From Candidatus Omnitrophota bacterium (lineage in GTDB: Bacteria; Omnitrophota; Gorgyraeia; Zapsychrales; Zapsychraceae): a stretch of 43,622 bases of DNA. The notes beneath the pieces are model-generated. The model searched no databases. It had not been told where the DNA came from and saw nothing but the letters and a program-made list of their open reading frames with translations. Positions 24,087 through 33,700 of the stretch are shown piece after piece. Within the stretch, counting starts at the first letter, position 1; each line of letters begins with the position of its first letter. The stretch covers positions 5,278-48,899 of the forward strand of contig JADFXQ010000008.1 of the NCBI GenBank assembly GCA_015233495.1, read 5' to 3'. A program made the position numbers and the translations under genes.

Positions 24087-24590
24087 CTATTCCTTGTTTT
24101 CTTGCTTCTTGCCATGGATACCGTGTTTTCCCGGCCCCATCTTGCCATGCTCCTCCATCTTATCCATGAATTTTTTAAACTGTTCCCCGGATAAAATTTT
24201 CCGCACGGCTAAAATACTTTCCAAACGTTGATCGCTCATTTGCGCCTGAATGGTTTTTAATTCCGACTGGATCTGATTGACCTTATTCATATCCAACGGC
24301 TCTTTTTCCACTTCTTGCTTAAGCGCGGTCATCTTATCCTTCATGCTTTGAAATAAGGCCTTGGTTTCTTCTTTATTTTTGCTCTTATTCGCCTCCAAAG
24401 CCTTTTGCTGATCCTCCGTCAAGTTGAGGTCTTTATACATCTTCTTTAAATCACTTCCCTTTTGCTCCCAGCGTCCTTTACCCTCATGGCCTTTCTCGTC
24501 CATGGGACAAGGCGTTGCCGCGTAAACCAACAGCGGCGCCAAGACCAACACCCCGGACAACACTAAACCCGTCATTTTTGAAATTTTCAT
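24087..24590 (-). CDS. Spy/CpxP/ZraP-like periplasmic LTXXQ protein
   Basis: I start at the ATG at 24590, which has GGAGG 8 nt upstream. The 167-residue product has a signal peptide ending VYAAT. Residues after about 35 are helical with the LTEDQ motif (LNLTEDQQKALEANKS) and a second, LSGEQFKKFM, near residue 145. A His/Cys pair near the mature N-terminus (CPMDEKGHEG) and a His-rich tail (HGKMGPGKHGIHGKK) are metal-binding candidates, as in CnrX and ZraP. Members act as periplasmic chaperones or sensors of envelope or metal stress. Its position between the anti-sigma and the efflux genes supports a sensor or effector role in this circuit. Confidence 0.85.
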   Translation of the reverse strand: MKISKMTGLVLSGVLVLAPLLVYAATPCPMDEKGHEGKGRWEQKGSDLKKMYKDLNLTEDQQKALEANKSKNKEETKALFQSMKDKMTALKQEVEKEPLDMNKVNQIQSELKTIQAQMSDQRLESILAVRKILSGEQFKKFMDKMEEHGKMGPGKHGIHGKKQENKE

Positions 24591-24603
24591 GCCTGTACCC
24601 TCC

Positions 24604-25101
24604 CTATAAAAAATACTGTTCAATGGACGTTCCCAGTCCGTTCTCGGTTTCTCCCCCGCTCAATTCCGCGGCCCCGGATAAAAAAGATAAATAAGATATG
24701 GAATCTTTGCCGTTCTCTTCGTGACCTTTAATCCAAACTCCATTTAAATTTATAAATAAACCAACCATCACCAGCAAAGTCGCGAAAGAAGATAAAACAA
24801 AAACCGGCCGCGGCATAAAAAACGCGTTTTGAATATTGGTCACAAAATCCGCTAACCATCCGAATCTGGGCGCCGGGCGGGATTCAATCTCCAGCCGGAT
24901 TCTATGCCAAAGATAGACTGGCGGCTCTTGCGGACTGAGATCAGAAAGCGGCGCGACCGATTTTATCCGGGCTTCCCTCAATAATTGTTGACACTGCGGA
25001 CACTCCGCCAAATGCGCCGCTGCCTCGCGTTCTTCCCGGACGGTCATTTGGTTATCTAAATAATCGGTCAACAAATACTTTTTCAAATTTTTACATTTCA
25101 T
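24604..25101 (-). CDS. Zinc-finger transmembrane anti-sigma factor
   Basis: The cytoplasmic N-terminus has a ZAS-type motif with HLAECPQC (HxxxCxxC) at about residues 30-37, placed in a helix as in anti-ECF factors. A transmembrane helix at about 100-118 (PVFVLSSFATLLVMVGLFI) separates it from a short periplasmic tail of about 45 residues. It should hold the ECF sigma factor encoded just upstream and release it on envelope stress. The start codon overlaps the sigma gene by 11 nt, and GGAGGG lies 7 nt upstream. The periplasmic tail is short, so signal perception may depend on the Spy-like protein. Confidence 0.88.
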   Translation of the reverse strand: MKCKNLKKYLLTDYLDNQMTVREEREAAAHLAECPQCQQLLREARIKSVAPLSDLSPQEPPVYLWHRIRLEIESRPAPRFGWLADFVTNIQNAFFMPRPVFVLSSFATLLVMVGLFINLNGVWIKGHEENGKDSISYLSFLSGAAELSGGETENGLGTSIEQYFL

Positions 25102-25651
25102 AATTTAACCCTCCGTCTTTTAAACGTAACAGGGTTTCTCTCGCCCGCAATAAACGGGTGCGCACCGTATTAATATTGATTTTCAATGCCGCGGCGATTT
25201 CCTGATAACTTAAACCTTCAATATTTCTCAGGACAACGCATGCCCGCTGGTCCGGGTTCAACTTATCTAAAATATCTTTCGCCTTTTGCTCCAGGTATTC
25301 CTGCTGCGCTCTTTTTTCCGCCTCCGGCTCTGCTGCCACAGGGGTTAGGTTTTCATCGTAGGCTACCATCTGGCTTCTTTCTTTGCTGGTCTTCTTCACC
25401 CGGTTTAACGCCGCGTTTACCGCTACCCGGTATACCCAAGTTTTAAAGGAAGACTGAAAACGAAAATATTTTAATTGACGATAAACGGTTAAAAATACTT
25501 CCTGAGTGACTTCGTCCGCGTCTTCACGATATCCGACGATCCGCAAAATAACGTTATAAACATATCCAGACCATGTCCGGTAGATTTCTTCAAACGCGGT
25601 GATATCGCCGCTTGCCGCTTGTCGAATTGTCGCTTCACTCTTTTCCGGCAT
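25091..25651 (-). CDS. ECF RNA polymerase sigma factor
   Basis: The 186-residue protein (start ATG 25651, with AGGGGA about 9 nt upstream) has sigma-2 (AFEEIYRTWSGYVYNVILRIVGYREDADEVTQEVFLTVYRQL) followed by FRFQSSFKTWVYRVAVNAALNR and sigma-4 with a helix-turn-helix (LSYQEIAAALKININTVRTRLLRARETL). No N-terminal sigma-1 region is present. A longer frame from 25759 has no ribosome site and its start would lie beyond the transcription start predicted from the ECF promoter at 25763-25791, so it is rejected. The promoter-like sequence just upstream suggests the factor transcribes its own operon: sigma, anti-sigma, Spy-like, TolC, MacA, MacB. Confidence 0.93.
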   Translation of the reverse strand: MPEKSEATIRQAASGDITAFEEIYRTWSGYVYNVILRIVGYREDADEVTQEVFLTVYRQLKYFRFQSSFKTWVYRVAVNAALNRVKKTSKERSQMVAYDENLTPVAAEPEAEKRAQQEYLEQKAKDILDKLNPDQRACVVLRNIEGLSYQEIAAALKININTVRTRLLRARETLLRLKDGGLNYEM

Positions 25652-25762
25652 AACCGCTATTCCCCTGTGGTTGATCCTTTTGCTTATCTTAACCCGCATC
25701 CGCACACTTATCAACCAAAGAACATACCCGGGGTATGCGCTGCTGTTTCTTGTCTTCATAAC

Positions 25763-25791
25763 TTAGACAAGCAATCCGCGCCAAAAGTTCC
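25763..25791 (-). promoter_or_regulatory. ECF-type promoter for the sigma-efflux operon
   Basis: On the minus strand GGAACTT (25791-25785) and GTCTAA (25768-25763) are separated by exactly 16 bp. Both elements match the ECF consensus (sigma-E-like GGAACTT, then TCT/GTC) and the spacing is typical. Transcription would start near 25755, giving an untranslated leader of about 105 nt. A 7-bp inverted repeat, CATACCC/GGGTATG (25723-25737), lies in that leader. The -35 falls just after the stop of the methyltransferase gene at 25799. Confidence 0.88.
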
Positions 25792-25798
25792 AATTATT

Positions 25799-26758
25799 TT
25801 AATAATTAATTTGCAGACAAACCGCGGATAAAGAAGTGGCGCGATCCGCGCGCTCGGCAGGAAAATCAATGTCCGGTCCGCAATGCTTGAGGGATACAAT
25901 CTTTACTCCCATAGTTTGCGCGGCTTCACGGGCCAGGTTTTCTAAATCCGCAACGGTCATGCCGCTATAATTCGTTGCCGCGAACAATCTCCCGGCCGGA
26001 TTTAAAATTGCTAACGCCGCCGCAAGCAAACCCGGCATATTTTTTCGCACGCTGAACGTCTTGCCTTCGTGCCGGGAAAAAGACGGCGGATCGAGAATAA
26101 TAAGATCAAACCGGTTATCTTTTTTGCCCGCGCGCCGCAAATATTGCGCCGCGTCCTCCCGAATAAATTCATTGGGCGCCGCGACAATCCGGTTGAGTTC
26201 ATAATTGACCCGGCCGCGCTCCAAATTCTTTTTGCTGATGTCCACATTCACGACGCTGGCAGCGGCCTCCCGGCGGCAGTAAACTCCAAAAGAACAGGTA
26301 TAAGCGAAACAATTTAAAACTTTTTTCCCTCCCGCCATACTGGCGGCTAACCGGCGGTTTTCCCGCATATCCAAAAACAATCCGGTATTCAATGTGTCAT
26401 TCAAATCCACTGAAAATTGCAGCCCGTTTTCCTCGACAATCGTCTGGGAAGATGTCCCCTCAATCCAAATACTTGCGGTAAAAGCATCCGGCTGGGCAGC
26501 CTGGGATCGGGCGCGGTCTTTAACAATAAAATATTGGCCGCCGCATTCGTTCTTGACAAAATCAATCAGTGCCGCCTTTTGTCCAAACCATCTCGGGTCA
26601 AAAACCTGGGAAACAAAATGCCGGTCATACTGTTCCAGCACCAGCCCAGCCATCCCGTCGCCAGCGCCGTTGACCAAACGCGCGGCATTCGTGGAACGAA
26701 AAAGCAATTCCCGCTTCAATTTAGCGACTTTCAATAATTCTTTCATTTTATCATTCAT
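25799..26758 (-). CDS. RlmI-like class I rRNA methyltransferase
   Basis: SAM-dependent methyltransferase of the RlmI/YccW type, which modifies 23S rRNA cytosine. Start at ATG 26758 gives 319 residues; upstream codons (to 26851) are poorly conserved and lack a ribosome site, and a small hairpin GCGCTT/AAGCGC lies immediately upstream. Motifs: MNDKMKELLKVAKLKRELL then RLVNGAGDGMAGLVLEQYD (N-terminal part, PUA-like region partial), NCFAYTCSFGVYC (motif I), NVDISKKNLERG and DLIILDPPSFSRHEG (catalytic DPPS). Its N-terminal PUA domain is shorter than in E. coli RlmI. Confidence 0.85.
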   Translation of the reverse strand: MNDKMKELLKVAKLKRELLFRSTNAARLVNGAGDGMAGLVLEQYDRHFVSQVFDPRWFGQKAALIDFVKNECGGQYFIVKDRARSQAAQPDAFTASIWIEGTSSQTIVEENGLQFSVDLNDTLNTGLFLDMRENRRLAASMAGGKKVLNCFAYTCSFGVYCRREAAASVVNVDISKKNLERGRVNYELNRIVAAPNEFIREDAAQYLRRAGKKDNRFDLIILDPPSFSRHEGKTFSVRKNMPGLLAAALAILNPAGRLFAATNYSGMTVADLENLAREAAQTMGVKIVSLKHCGPDIDFPAERADRATSLSAVCLQINY

Positions 26759-26810
26759 ATTTTTCACGCGCTTGTAGAAGCGCCCGTTACCCTTTCGCGC
26801 CACAACAACG

Positions 26811-26845
26811 GGCGGACACCTACCTGCCAGCAGGCAAGATCCGCC
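26811..26845. repeat. Palindromic element between methyltransferase and flavoprotein
   Basis: Outer arms GGCGGA/TCCGCC enclose an inner palindrome CCTGCCAGCAGG. The total of 35 nt lies in the gap between genes 26758 and 26857. It looks like a small dispersed palindrome (REP-like) or part of a transcription stop for the flavoprotein gene; only one copy is visible. Confidence 0.5.
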
Positions 26846-26856
26846 TCTCACATAAA

Positions 26857-28104
26857 TTATCCTGCCGCGCTTTGTCCGGCCAAATACCCGGTGGAAAACG
26901 CGGCCTGCAGATTGAATCCACCGGTGTCGCCGTCCACATCGATCATCTCCCCGGCAAAATACAGGCCTTTGATCCGGCGCGATTCCATGGTCCGCGGGTT
27001 GATTTCTTTTAAAGAAACACCGCCGGAGGTAACCATAGCCGCTTCGATCGAAAGACTGCCGGAAATATCCAAGCGTATTGCTTTAAGCAAAGCGATGAAT
27101 TTATCCCGCTGGATCGGCTTGATCTGATTTACCGGTATATCTCCCGCGACTCCGACCAGAGTCAGAAAAACTTTAACCAGCTCGACCGGTAGAAATAAAG
27201 CGAATATTTGCTCAATGGTTTTGCCGGGGGAGGCGCTGGCTTCCCGGATAAACCGCGCCCGTAATTGGGGCAAAGATAAAGCGGGTTTCAAGTCAATCAA
27301 AACGAAAACCGGCTTTTTTTCGTGCAGCCATTTTACGACCATACCGCTAAGCGACAAAATCAAAGCTCCGGAAATTCCAAAATCCGTAAAACCCAGCTCG
27401 CCGACCGGAGAAAGAATTTTTCTTTTCCCGTCGCTCGCCAGAACGCGGACATTCTTGAGCGTGAGACCAGATATCATTTTGGGAAAATCTGGTTTTGTCT
27501 TTAGCGGCACCAAAGCCGCCAGCGGCGCAATGACCGCGTGTCCCAGTTGGCTGGCAATTTTTAACCCGTCGCCGGTTGACCCGGTAGCTTTATAGGAAAG
27601 TCCTCCCGCGGCTAAAATAACTTTATCCGCGTCGATCCGTTTACCATCCGTCAAGACCACGCCGCGGCCGCCTGCCGGATCGTCGACGAGTATTTCCTTA
27701 ACCGTACTCAGCAAAAAAACTTTGACCTTTAACCGGTCCAATTCCTTGCGCAAGACTGTAAGAACGCTGGCGGCCTGATCCGTTTCCGGGAACACCCGCT
27801 GTTGACGTTCAATTTTACAACTCAGCCCGCGCTCCTGAAAAAACGCGATCAATTCCTCGTTAAAAAAAGCTTTAAATGCGTCGCGCAAAAACGGGCCGCC
27901 CTTGCCGGAAAAACGGCCCAAAAACTCTTCCAAACCGCAGGCATTAGTCAAATTGCACCGGCCTTTGCCAGTCAACAACAACTTGCGCCCCAGTTCAGCG
28001 TTCTTTTCTAAAAGCGTGACGTCCGCGCCCAACCGTGCCGCCCGAACCGCGGCCATCATCCCGGCCGGCCCGCCGCCAATCACAATTAGCTTTTTCATTT
28101 GCAT
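26857..28104 (-). CDS. NAD(P)/FAD-dependent oxidoreductase, BaiN/HI0933/YhiN family
   Basis: Flavoprotein with the Rossmann signature VIGGGPAGMMAAVRAARLGADVTLLEK at residues 6-33, then GRKLLLTGKGRCNLTN and RVFPETDQAASV, the FAD-site helix AAGGLSYKATGSTGDG, and C-terminal GLYFAGEMIDVDGDTGGFNLQAAFSTGYLAG. Length 415 aa is typical. The physiological substrate of this family is uncertain (named BaiN for a bile-acid reductase). It starts 6 nt after the stop of the decayed RHS gene and has no strong ribosome site. Its first ~50 bp are duplicated at 30605-30659, suggesting its native promoter was displaced. Confidence 0.9.
   Translation of the reverse strand: MQMKKLIVIGGGPAGMMAAVRAARLGADVTLLEKNAELGRKLLLTGKGRCNLTNACGLEEFLGRFSGKGGPFLRDAFKAFFNEELIAFFQERGLSCKIERQQRVFPETDQAASVLTVLRKELDRLKVKVFLLSTVKEILVDDPAGGRGVVLTDGKRIDADKVILAAGGLSYKATGSTGDGLKIASQLGHAVIAPLAALVPLKTKPDFPKMISGLTLKNVRVLASDGKRKILSPVGELGFTDFGISGALILSLSGMVVKWLHEKKPVFVLIDLKPALSLPQLRARFIREASASPGKTIEQIFALFLPVELVKVFLTLVGVAGDIPVNQIKPIQRDKFIALLKAIRLDISGSLSIEAAMVTSGGVSLKEINPRTMESRRIKGLYFAGEMIDVDGDTGGFNLQAAFSTGYLAGQSAAG
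28037..28088. repeat. Direct repeat copy 1, inside the 5' end of the flavoprotein gene
   Basis: The first 44 nt (28037-28080) match 30605-30648 with two mismatches; a 3-nt indel follows before the repeats realign (AATTA). This copy encodes residues about 6-23, including the GGGPAG loop. Confidence 0.85.
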
Positions 28105-28110
28105 AGAGTT

Positions 28111-29055
28111 TTATTGAAGGGTTTCTTTTTCGTAGAGATCTTCAACGTAAATCATGGTTGCTACGCCATGACTATCGTTAACCGTTTTTTTGACCCGTTT
28201 ACCGTCGCCGTCATAAACAAACCGCGTGGTGATACCGTCTTTGCTAATGCTGACCGGCCGGTTTTCCGCGTCATAAGTGATACTCCGGCCCGCGCCGCTT
28301 AACATATTGCCGCAAGCATCATAGAGGAAAATATTCGTGCCGTCATTGATCAGCGCGTGCGGCAGGAATAAAGAATATTTTTGCTCCACCGTGTCCGCTT
28401 TTATAATATTACCAATGGCGTTATATTCATACACACTGCTGTCCCCGGCAAGCATTCGATTCAAATCATCGTAAGAATAATTCCGAATGTTGGAATGAAC
28501 CGTGTCGTTGATTTTAATAATATTGCCTATACCGTCGTATTCATAATTTAAATTCTGCAGCGCCCCGCTCATCACAGACTTACGCCGCAAATTCTCGGGG
28601 TAATAATCAAAACGGGTGACCAGCGAATTGGCGTACGTCATAGTCATCGGCTGGCTTGCCGCGTTATAACTGGCGGACGTGACAAACTGATCCGCGCTCT
28701 GCGGCAAGCCCGCGTTATTATAAGTAAAATTTACCGTCTTAAGATTAGGATAAGTGATCGACTTGATTTTATCCATGGCATTATACGTCCAAACGAATTT
28801 GTATGCGGTCCCATCGAGAGTTTTTTCCAAAGAAGTTAATCTGCCGGTTTTATTGTTGTTATAGTTGTAAGATAAGTCCTGTTTTAACAAGACCGGATTT
28901 TCAAATTTATTCCCGGAATTATACGCCGCCAACCATCCGACGCTGGGATAATAAACTCCATTAATTAATTTGCTGTTTGAGTAGCTATTGAAAATTAAAT
29001 CCGGCAGGCCGACATGATTGATATCCGCGAGCGTGCCGTTTTCGCCCAATTTCAC
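28111..29055 (-). pseudogene. RHS/YD-repeat core, 3' part of a broken surface-protein gene
   Basis: Residues carry repeated YD motifs: YSNSKLINGVYYP, RFDYYPENLRRKS, YEYDGIGNIIKINDT, YSYDDLNRMLAGD, ITYDAENRPVSISKDG and RFVYDGDGKRVKKTVND. Such repeats form RHS/YD shells that wrap a C-terminal payload. Here the frame stops at YVEDLYEKETLQ, before the usual conserved RHS end and any toxin domain, 6 nt from the flavoprotein start. The frame has no real start; the listed start is GTG 29055 in the middle of a continuous open frame reaching back to about 29137, where it meets the next segment out of frame (T5 run). Confidence 0.8.
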
Positions 29056-29138
29056 GCTTTCCCCTTGCCAATATGTTACAAGCCCATTCGGAGAAATATA
29101 ATACGCATAATGATATACTGGGGCATCCGAAAGATAAG

Positions 29139-29807
29139 TTACCGCCTGGTCGGAAAAACCACGTAAACCAAATCCACCAAGCCATCACCGTTCATGTCAA
29201 CCAGCATCGCGTTTTGATTTATACTTATAGGTTCAAAATACGAGCCAACTCCCGTAATCGAATATTCTAAATAAGCTTTATCCGCGCTGAGCCAAATTTT
29301 CTCTTCGCTGGAAAATCCGTTTCCGGTATTCAATCGCGCGACCCAGTCATAAATCGCGTGTCCAGCGCCGCCCCACGATTCCCACCCGCTGAATTTCCCG
29401 TATACCAGATCCGGGAGACCATACCCATTCAGGTCAACTAATCCGGCAGTCACTCCTATTTGTATAGGATAAACCAAATTATTGCCATAAACATAAAATG
29501 CCTGATCATGATCCAAAAATTTAACTGCCGTGTCAGAAAATTTCTTGCCGTAGTTATAGCGCACGAATATGTCATAGGTATAATTATTCAAAGAGGTTGC
29601 TGATCCGGGAAGAGCAAAACCATAATATTTGGAAAACGACACCTTATCGATCCCCGACCCGCCGGGATTGTCTTGGGCCGTTAAATTCAACGTCACGGAA
29701 ATTGACGTGGAATATTTCGCGTCATTGTTGATGACCATGGTGCCGGTCGGCGCCACCACATCATTGAACGTCGCGGTCACAATCGCGGCCGCGTCCATGG
29801 TCACCAC
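29139..29807 (-). pseudogene. RHS surface protein, middle part (InlB-type repeat tail and FG-GAP/VCBS repeats)
   Basis: This segment begins after FAGWSGACTGTGTC (29850-29809 in this frame), the end of a divergent InlB B-repeat domain, and continues with VTMDAAAIVTATFN. VAPTGTMVINNDAKYS follows, then calcium-binding-like VCBS/FG-GAP motifs (LVDLNGYGLPDLVYG, LVDMNGDGLVDLVYV). It ends at PTRR; shifting one base in the T5 run at the junction restores FSDQAVTYLSDAP and leads into the YD repeats. It is a middle part of the same gene as 28111-29055. Confidence 0.78.
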
Positions 29808-30553
29808 GCAGGTCCCCGTACCAGTGCAAGCGCCCGACCAGCCGGCAAAGTTAAACCGCTCTTTTCATTCGACTTGGGTCCTTCCCCGCCGCTGCTCAGC
29901 GCGGACACCGCGCAATAATACTTTGTCGCGGGCAACAAATTCCCCGCGGTGTAGGTGGTCAGATTATTCGGGGAAATGGCCGGTCCATACACGCCTGAAC
30001 CTGTGCCAATATACACTTTATAGGAATCCGCGAAAACTACCGGTGACCAATTCAGCGTCACTTGTTTATTTCCTCCTACTCCGGTCAACTGCGGAGCGTT
30101 GATGGTTCGAACCGTCACTGTTTTATTCGGCGTGATCTCGCCAAACCATTGCACTCCCTCGTGCATCATTTTCCATTGAAAATTGTAAAGGCTAGGTTGG
30201 GACGGGGCTGTAATATTAAACGTAAAATTAACGGTCTCGCCGGATTCGATAACTTCTTTAGGCAGTTCGATCCGGCTTAAGCCCCAGCGGTCATTGCCCG
30301 GATAATTCTGCGATGCCAACCGATAACTTTGATATTTGATCCATTGTCCATAACCCGAATTTTGCATGACCACGCTGACCGCATAGCTCTGACCTGCGAC
30401 CATGGTGTCGGGTACGGATTGACTGATAAATTTAGCGTCTTTCGGGAGAGTTGCCGCTGCGGCTGTTTCCGTCCAGGAAAGGGACAATAACTGAGCCGCA
30501 AGGATTGAGGGCTGAAGAAGTGCGCCACATTCAGTATAAAATATTGTTGCCAT
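29801..30553 (-). pseudogene. RHS surface protein, 5' part (NBR1-like Ig domain and fibronectin type III)
   Basis: Residues about 35-130 form an Ig-like domain of the NBR1-central type common in myxobacterial and RHS proteins: FISQSVPDTMVAGQSYAVSV, GNDRWGLSRIELP, FNFQWKMMHEGVQWFGE-like segments. A fibronectin type III domain follows (APQLTGVGGNKQVTLNWSP to GGEGPKSNEKSG). The frame ends at ALVRGPAW; most of the InlB-type repeat that should join here is missing, so there is a deletion as well as a frame change. The ATG at 30553 lies inside a consensus sigma-70 promoter, so it is not the real start, and no good signal peptide is seen. Confidence 0.75.
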
Positions 30554-30560
30554 CTGTCAA
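30533..30560 (-). promoter_or_regulatory. Consensus-like sigma-70 promoter of the RHS locus
   Basis: On the minus strand TTGACA (30560-30555) and TATACT (30538-30533) are separated by 16 bp. It would initiate near 30526, inside the apparent 5' end of the RHS reading frame, so translation must begin further in, where I see no convincing start. Confidence 0.7.
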
Positions 30561-30564
30561 GTTT

Positions 30565-30669
30565 TTAATAAATTCGCAAAAAATAATACGCGCAAATCAA
30601 TGGCGCCGCCCGAACCGCGGCCATCATCCCGGCCAGACCGCCGCCAATCACTACAATTATCCCAGCCAT
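30565..30669 (-). pseudogene. Duplicated N-terminal fragment of the BaiN-like flavoprotein
   Basis: The 34-codon frame reads MAGIIVVIGGGLAGMMAAVRAA and then leaves homology (PLICAYYFLRIY, stop 30565-30567). The shared part has the FAD-binding Rossmann loop of the gene at 26857-28104. Nucleotide similarity extends over synonymous sites, so it is a recent copy rather than an unrelated flavoprotein. It cannot form a fold on its own. Confidence 0.75.
30605..30659. repeat. Direct repeat copy 2, upstream of the RHS locus
   Basis: Second copy of the sequence at 28037-28088, 2.57 kb away and in the same orientation, with two substitutions in the first 44 nt and one 3-nt indel. The two copies bracket the entire decayed RHS gene. 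Confidence 0.85.
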
Positions 30670-30787
30670 ATCCCCGCCCCCGTCAATGCCAATAAAATTC
30701 ACCCCAAATTCACGCCACTTTAACAAGTCCGTCATTCTGCCGCATTATACTGCTTTTTAGATACAAAAGTTCAAAAAGGATTTCCTT

Positions 30788-33700
30788 TTGCATATATATC
30801 CTTCGCATCAAAACCCGGCCTTTAAGAAAATCACATCCTGGTTCGTCATCGGCTGTTTTACTTTCAACACCCTGTTTTTTACCCTTGCCCCGGTCAAAAC
30901 AGCTCAAGCCAAATTTTTTACACCTATTGCGATATCCGTCACATCCTTAAACAATTTACCGTTGATTCAAGGGTTAAAAATCAATCCGACAAATCCCTTT
31001 GAGTTGCAATTCCTGTTAAGCCATGATCGAACGGAAGCTCCCTCCCGACAAGAAATCGACAAAATCATAAAATATTTCCTTACCTTTCTCACTATCCCGG
31101 AAGACGAAATCTGGGTTAATTTATCGCCGGTGGAACATCAAAAAATCATCCCGGCGGCTTTCGGTCAAACCCAAGCCGGGAAAGATCTGTTAGCGATAGA
31201 TTTTCAAGTCAAACAATTTACCGCGTCTTTAACCGACCCGCGCAATGCGATAGGACAAACGTTTTGGTCAAAAATTTACGCTGAATCGGAACGGATCAAT
31301 GGCCATAGCGACGGGACAGTGTCCCTCAACCACAAAGTTTGTTTGATCCCGGAAAAAGCGGTGATTTATGAAAAAGATAATGCCGCAATCATTTCCGAAG
31401 GCATTTTGAAAGTTATGCTGGAAACAGATTATTTGGCGCGCCAGCAGCTCGATAATGATAAACCGCGAGTATCCAACTCCGTCAAGCCGGAAATCAGCGC
31501 CAAAATTTATCGCGAATTACTCCTCCCGATCCTTACCCGGGAACTCAATGAAAACCCCTCTTTCCGGCCGCTGAAACAAATTTTTTACGCGCTCATTCTG
31601 GCGAATTGGTTTAAACACTATCTCCGGCAGAATATCCTAATTCGGATGTGCGGTGACCAGAGCAAACTGGGAGGGCTGAATGAAGTCCAGCGGCAGGAGA
31701 TTGACCGCATTTACCAGCAATATCTTCAATCTTATGAACAAGGCGTTTACAATTTTACCCAAGAAGATCCCGAACCCGGGACAGACGACATCATCACACG
31801 TACGTATTCCTCCGGGGGATTTTACGCCGGCCATTTTGCCGATTGGGCCCAGGTAAGACCAGTTTCATATTCTCCAGATTTGCCGACAATGCTGCAAACG
31901 CTTTCCCAACATTTTTCTAACACTACGATTGTTCTTACCCCCTGGAATGATCATGTGTTCCCGTCGGTCATTTCCTCACCCATAAAAACAAACCTGCCTG
32001 CTCCCTCAACCCAATCGCCAGACATTTTTACCCGTTGGCAGGAGTTGCTCGATGCAGATATCCCCTGGAGTCCGGCAACAACCAAAACCTTGATTGCCCG
32101 TCTGCAAACATTCCGCCAAGCAAACCCACTGGATTTTAAAAAATTTTTTGGGCAGGCTGCTTTTTATTGGAAAATCCGGGAATTATCGTTACAAACCTGC
32201 CAAAAATTATCCCTTTGGAATCATCCCCCTGACGCGTATCGGGCCTATTTCTATAGATTGTCCCGCTATGCGAATCTCGCGCGTTTTGCCTTAGGACACT
32301 GTGGGACCATGGATAGTTATAAAAGTCATTTCCTTCCCCAGAATGATCGGATTTGGTTTTTCCATACGCCTCATTGGCTCAGTCAAGCCATGCGGATTTT
32401 TTTTCTCGCGGATTATTGCTTCCACTCCTCCCAGCAAAAAATTTTAGATATTATTCCGGATTTAGCGCAAGCCCACAACCGGCTTAACCTTATCGAAACT
32501 CGAATTCTGGGATCTGCCGCGGCAAACACGACCACAGAGCAACTCACTGATAATCTGGCAGCTTTTTCTCAAAATTTGGAATCCCCGCGCCCCGACAGCA
32601 TTGAAGGGCAAGATCTTTTGCGCCGGCACGGACAAATTTATTCTTTTCTGAGTTATCTGCTCGGACTAACCGGCATCGCCATCGTAAGCCTGCATTCCGC
32701 ACAATCTGTCCAATCCATTTTTGCCGGTCTTTCAACCCTCACTCACCTATTTGTCTACCGGTATCTTCTAATCTTGCTCTCTCCTTGGCTGATCGCTAGG
32801 GAATTCAAACGTTTTGATAACTTGCTGGTTGACTATACTGCTTCTTTCTCCGATTTTCCTTCAGCGTTTTCTTTAAAAAACGGGCCGGCCATTTATCAGG
32901 GCAATGAGACAGTCCCAAATCGTTTTGATGCGCTATTCCTGGCATGGGAACAATTACTTAACTCTGCTGTGCCGCCTCAGGCAGAAAAGCTCGACACTAT
33001 CGCGGCCCAACTGACCTCGGTTATTAAAACCACAACCCTGAGCTGGAAAGATTTCCGCTCCAATTTAAATCAATATCACCGCATCCGTGATTTATCTCGG
33101 AAAACCGTGGAATGGATCGACGGAGAAACCTGTTTTCATGATTATTTTGAATTTTTTGCTTTGTGGAGCATATACGCGAATGAGATTTGGCTGTCCATGG
33201 CCCGGTTCGCGGAAATTGATGTCTTAAAAGGTAAATTCATCCCGCCTTATGTTATTCCTTTTTTAAATATCCCTATCGGAGAACCGTTCCTCCGCGGCCT
33301 GCATTTCATTTTTGGCTTGACGTTTCGTTACCACTTAGCTCGAAACGGGGTGCTGCATTCCATCGAAAAAATATCACACCTGCAACATTTGATCAACGTT
33401 CGGGCGCAAAAGCTGCTTGGAGAAAAATACCCTCAAAACGGCTCAACTGATCCCCGGCCAGAACTGATCAATTCATTCCGGATGATCGATAATCAATACC
33501 GTCATCCGGCCCGCGAAGGCCTGGTTGGCCGCTATTACTATCAACGCGTTTTTGATATTTGCGATCTGTCGTTCAATTTAATGATTCTTTTAACCATGGT
33601 CGGAGTAAAAATTCTGCATCCTCAAGCGGCAGCGATTCGCCTGATGGGTTTCCCGGTCATCAAAACATCAGCTTTTTTATATCTGATTTTTTACTGGATA

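Noticed and set aside
25655-25759. Longer sigma factor starting at ATG 25759
   Set aside because: The ECF promoter -10 ends at 25763, so the transcription start (near 25755) falls after this ATG; the segment also lacks similarity to ECF factors and a ribosome site.
26759-26851. Extended start of the RlmI-like protein
   Set aside because: The extra 31 residues (Gly/Arg/Cys-rich) come from an intergenic palindrome and hairpin and do not resemble the family.
30719-30752. Promoter for giant protein 2 (TTAACA and TATACT)
   Set aside because: TATACT at 30746-30751 is good, but the spacing to TTAACA (20 bp) is too long and no better -35 is seen, so I do not list it as a feature.
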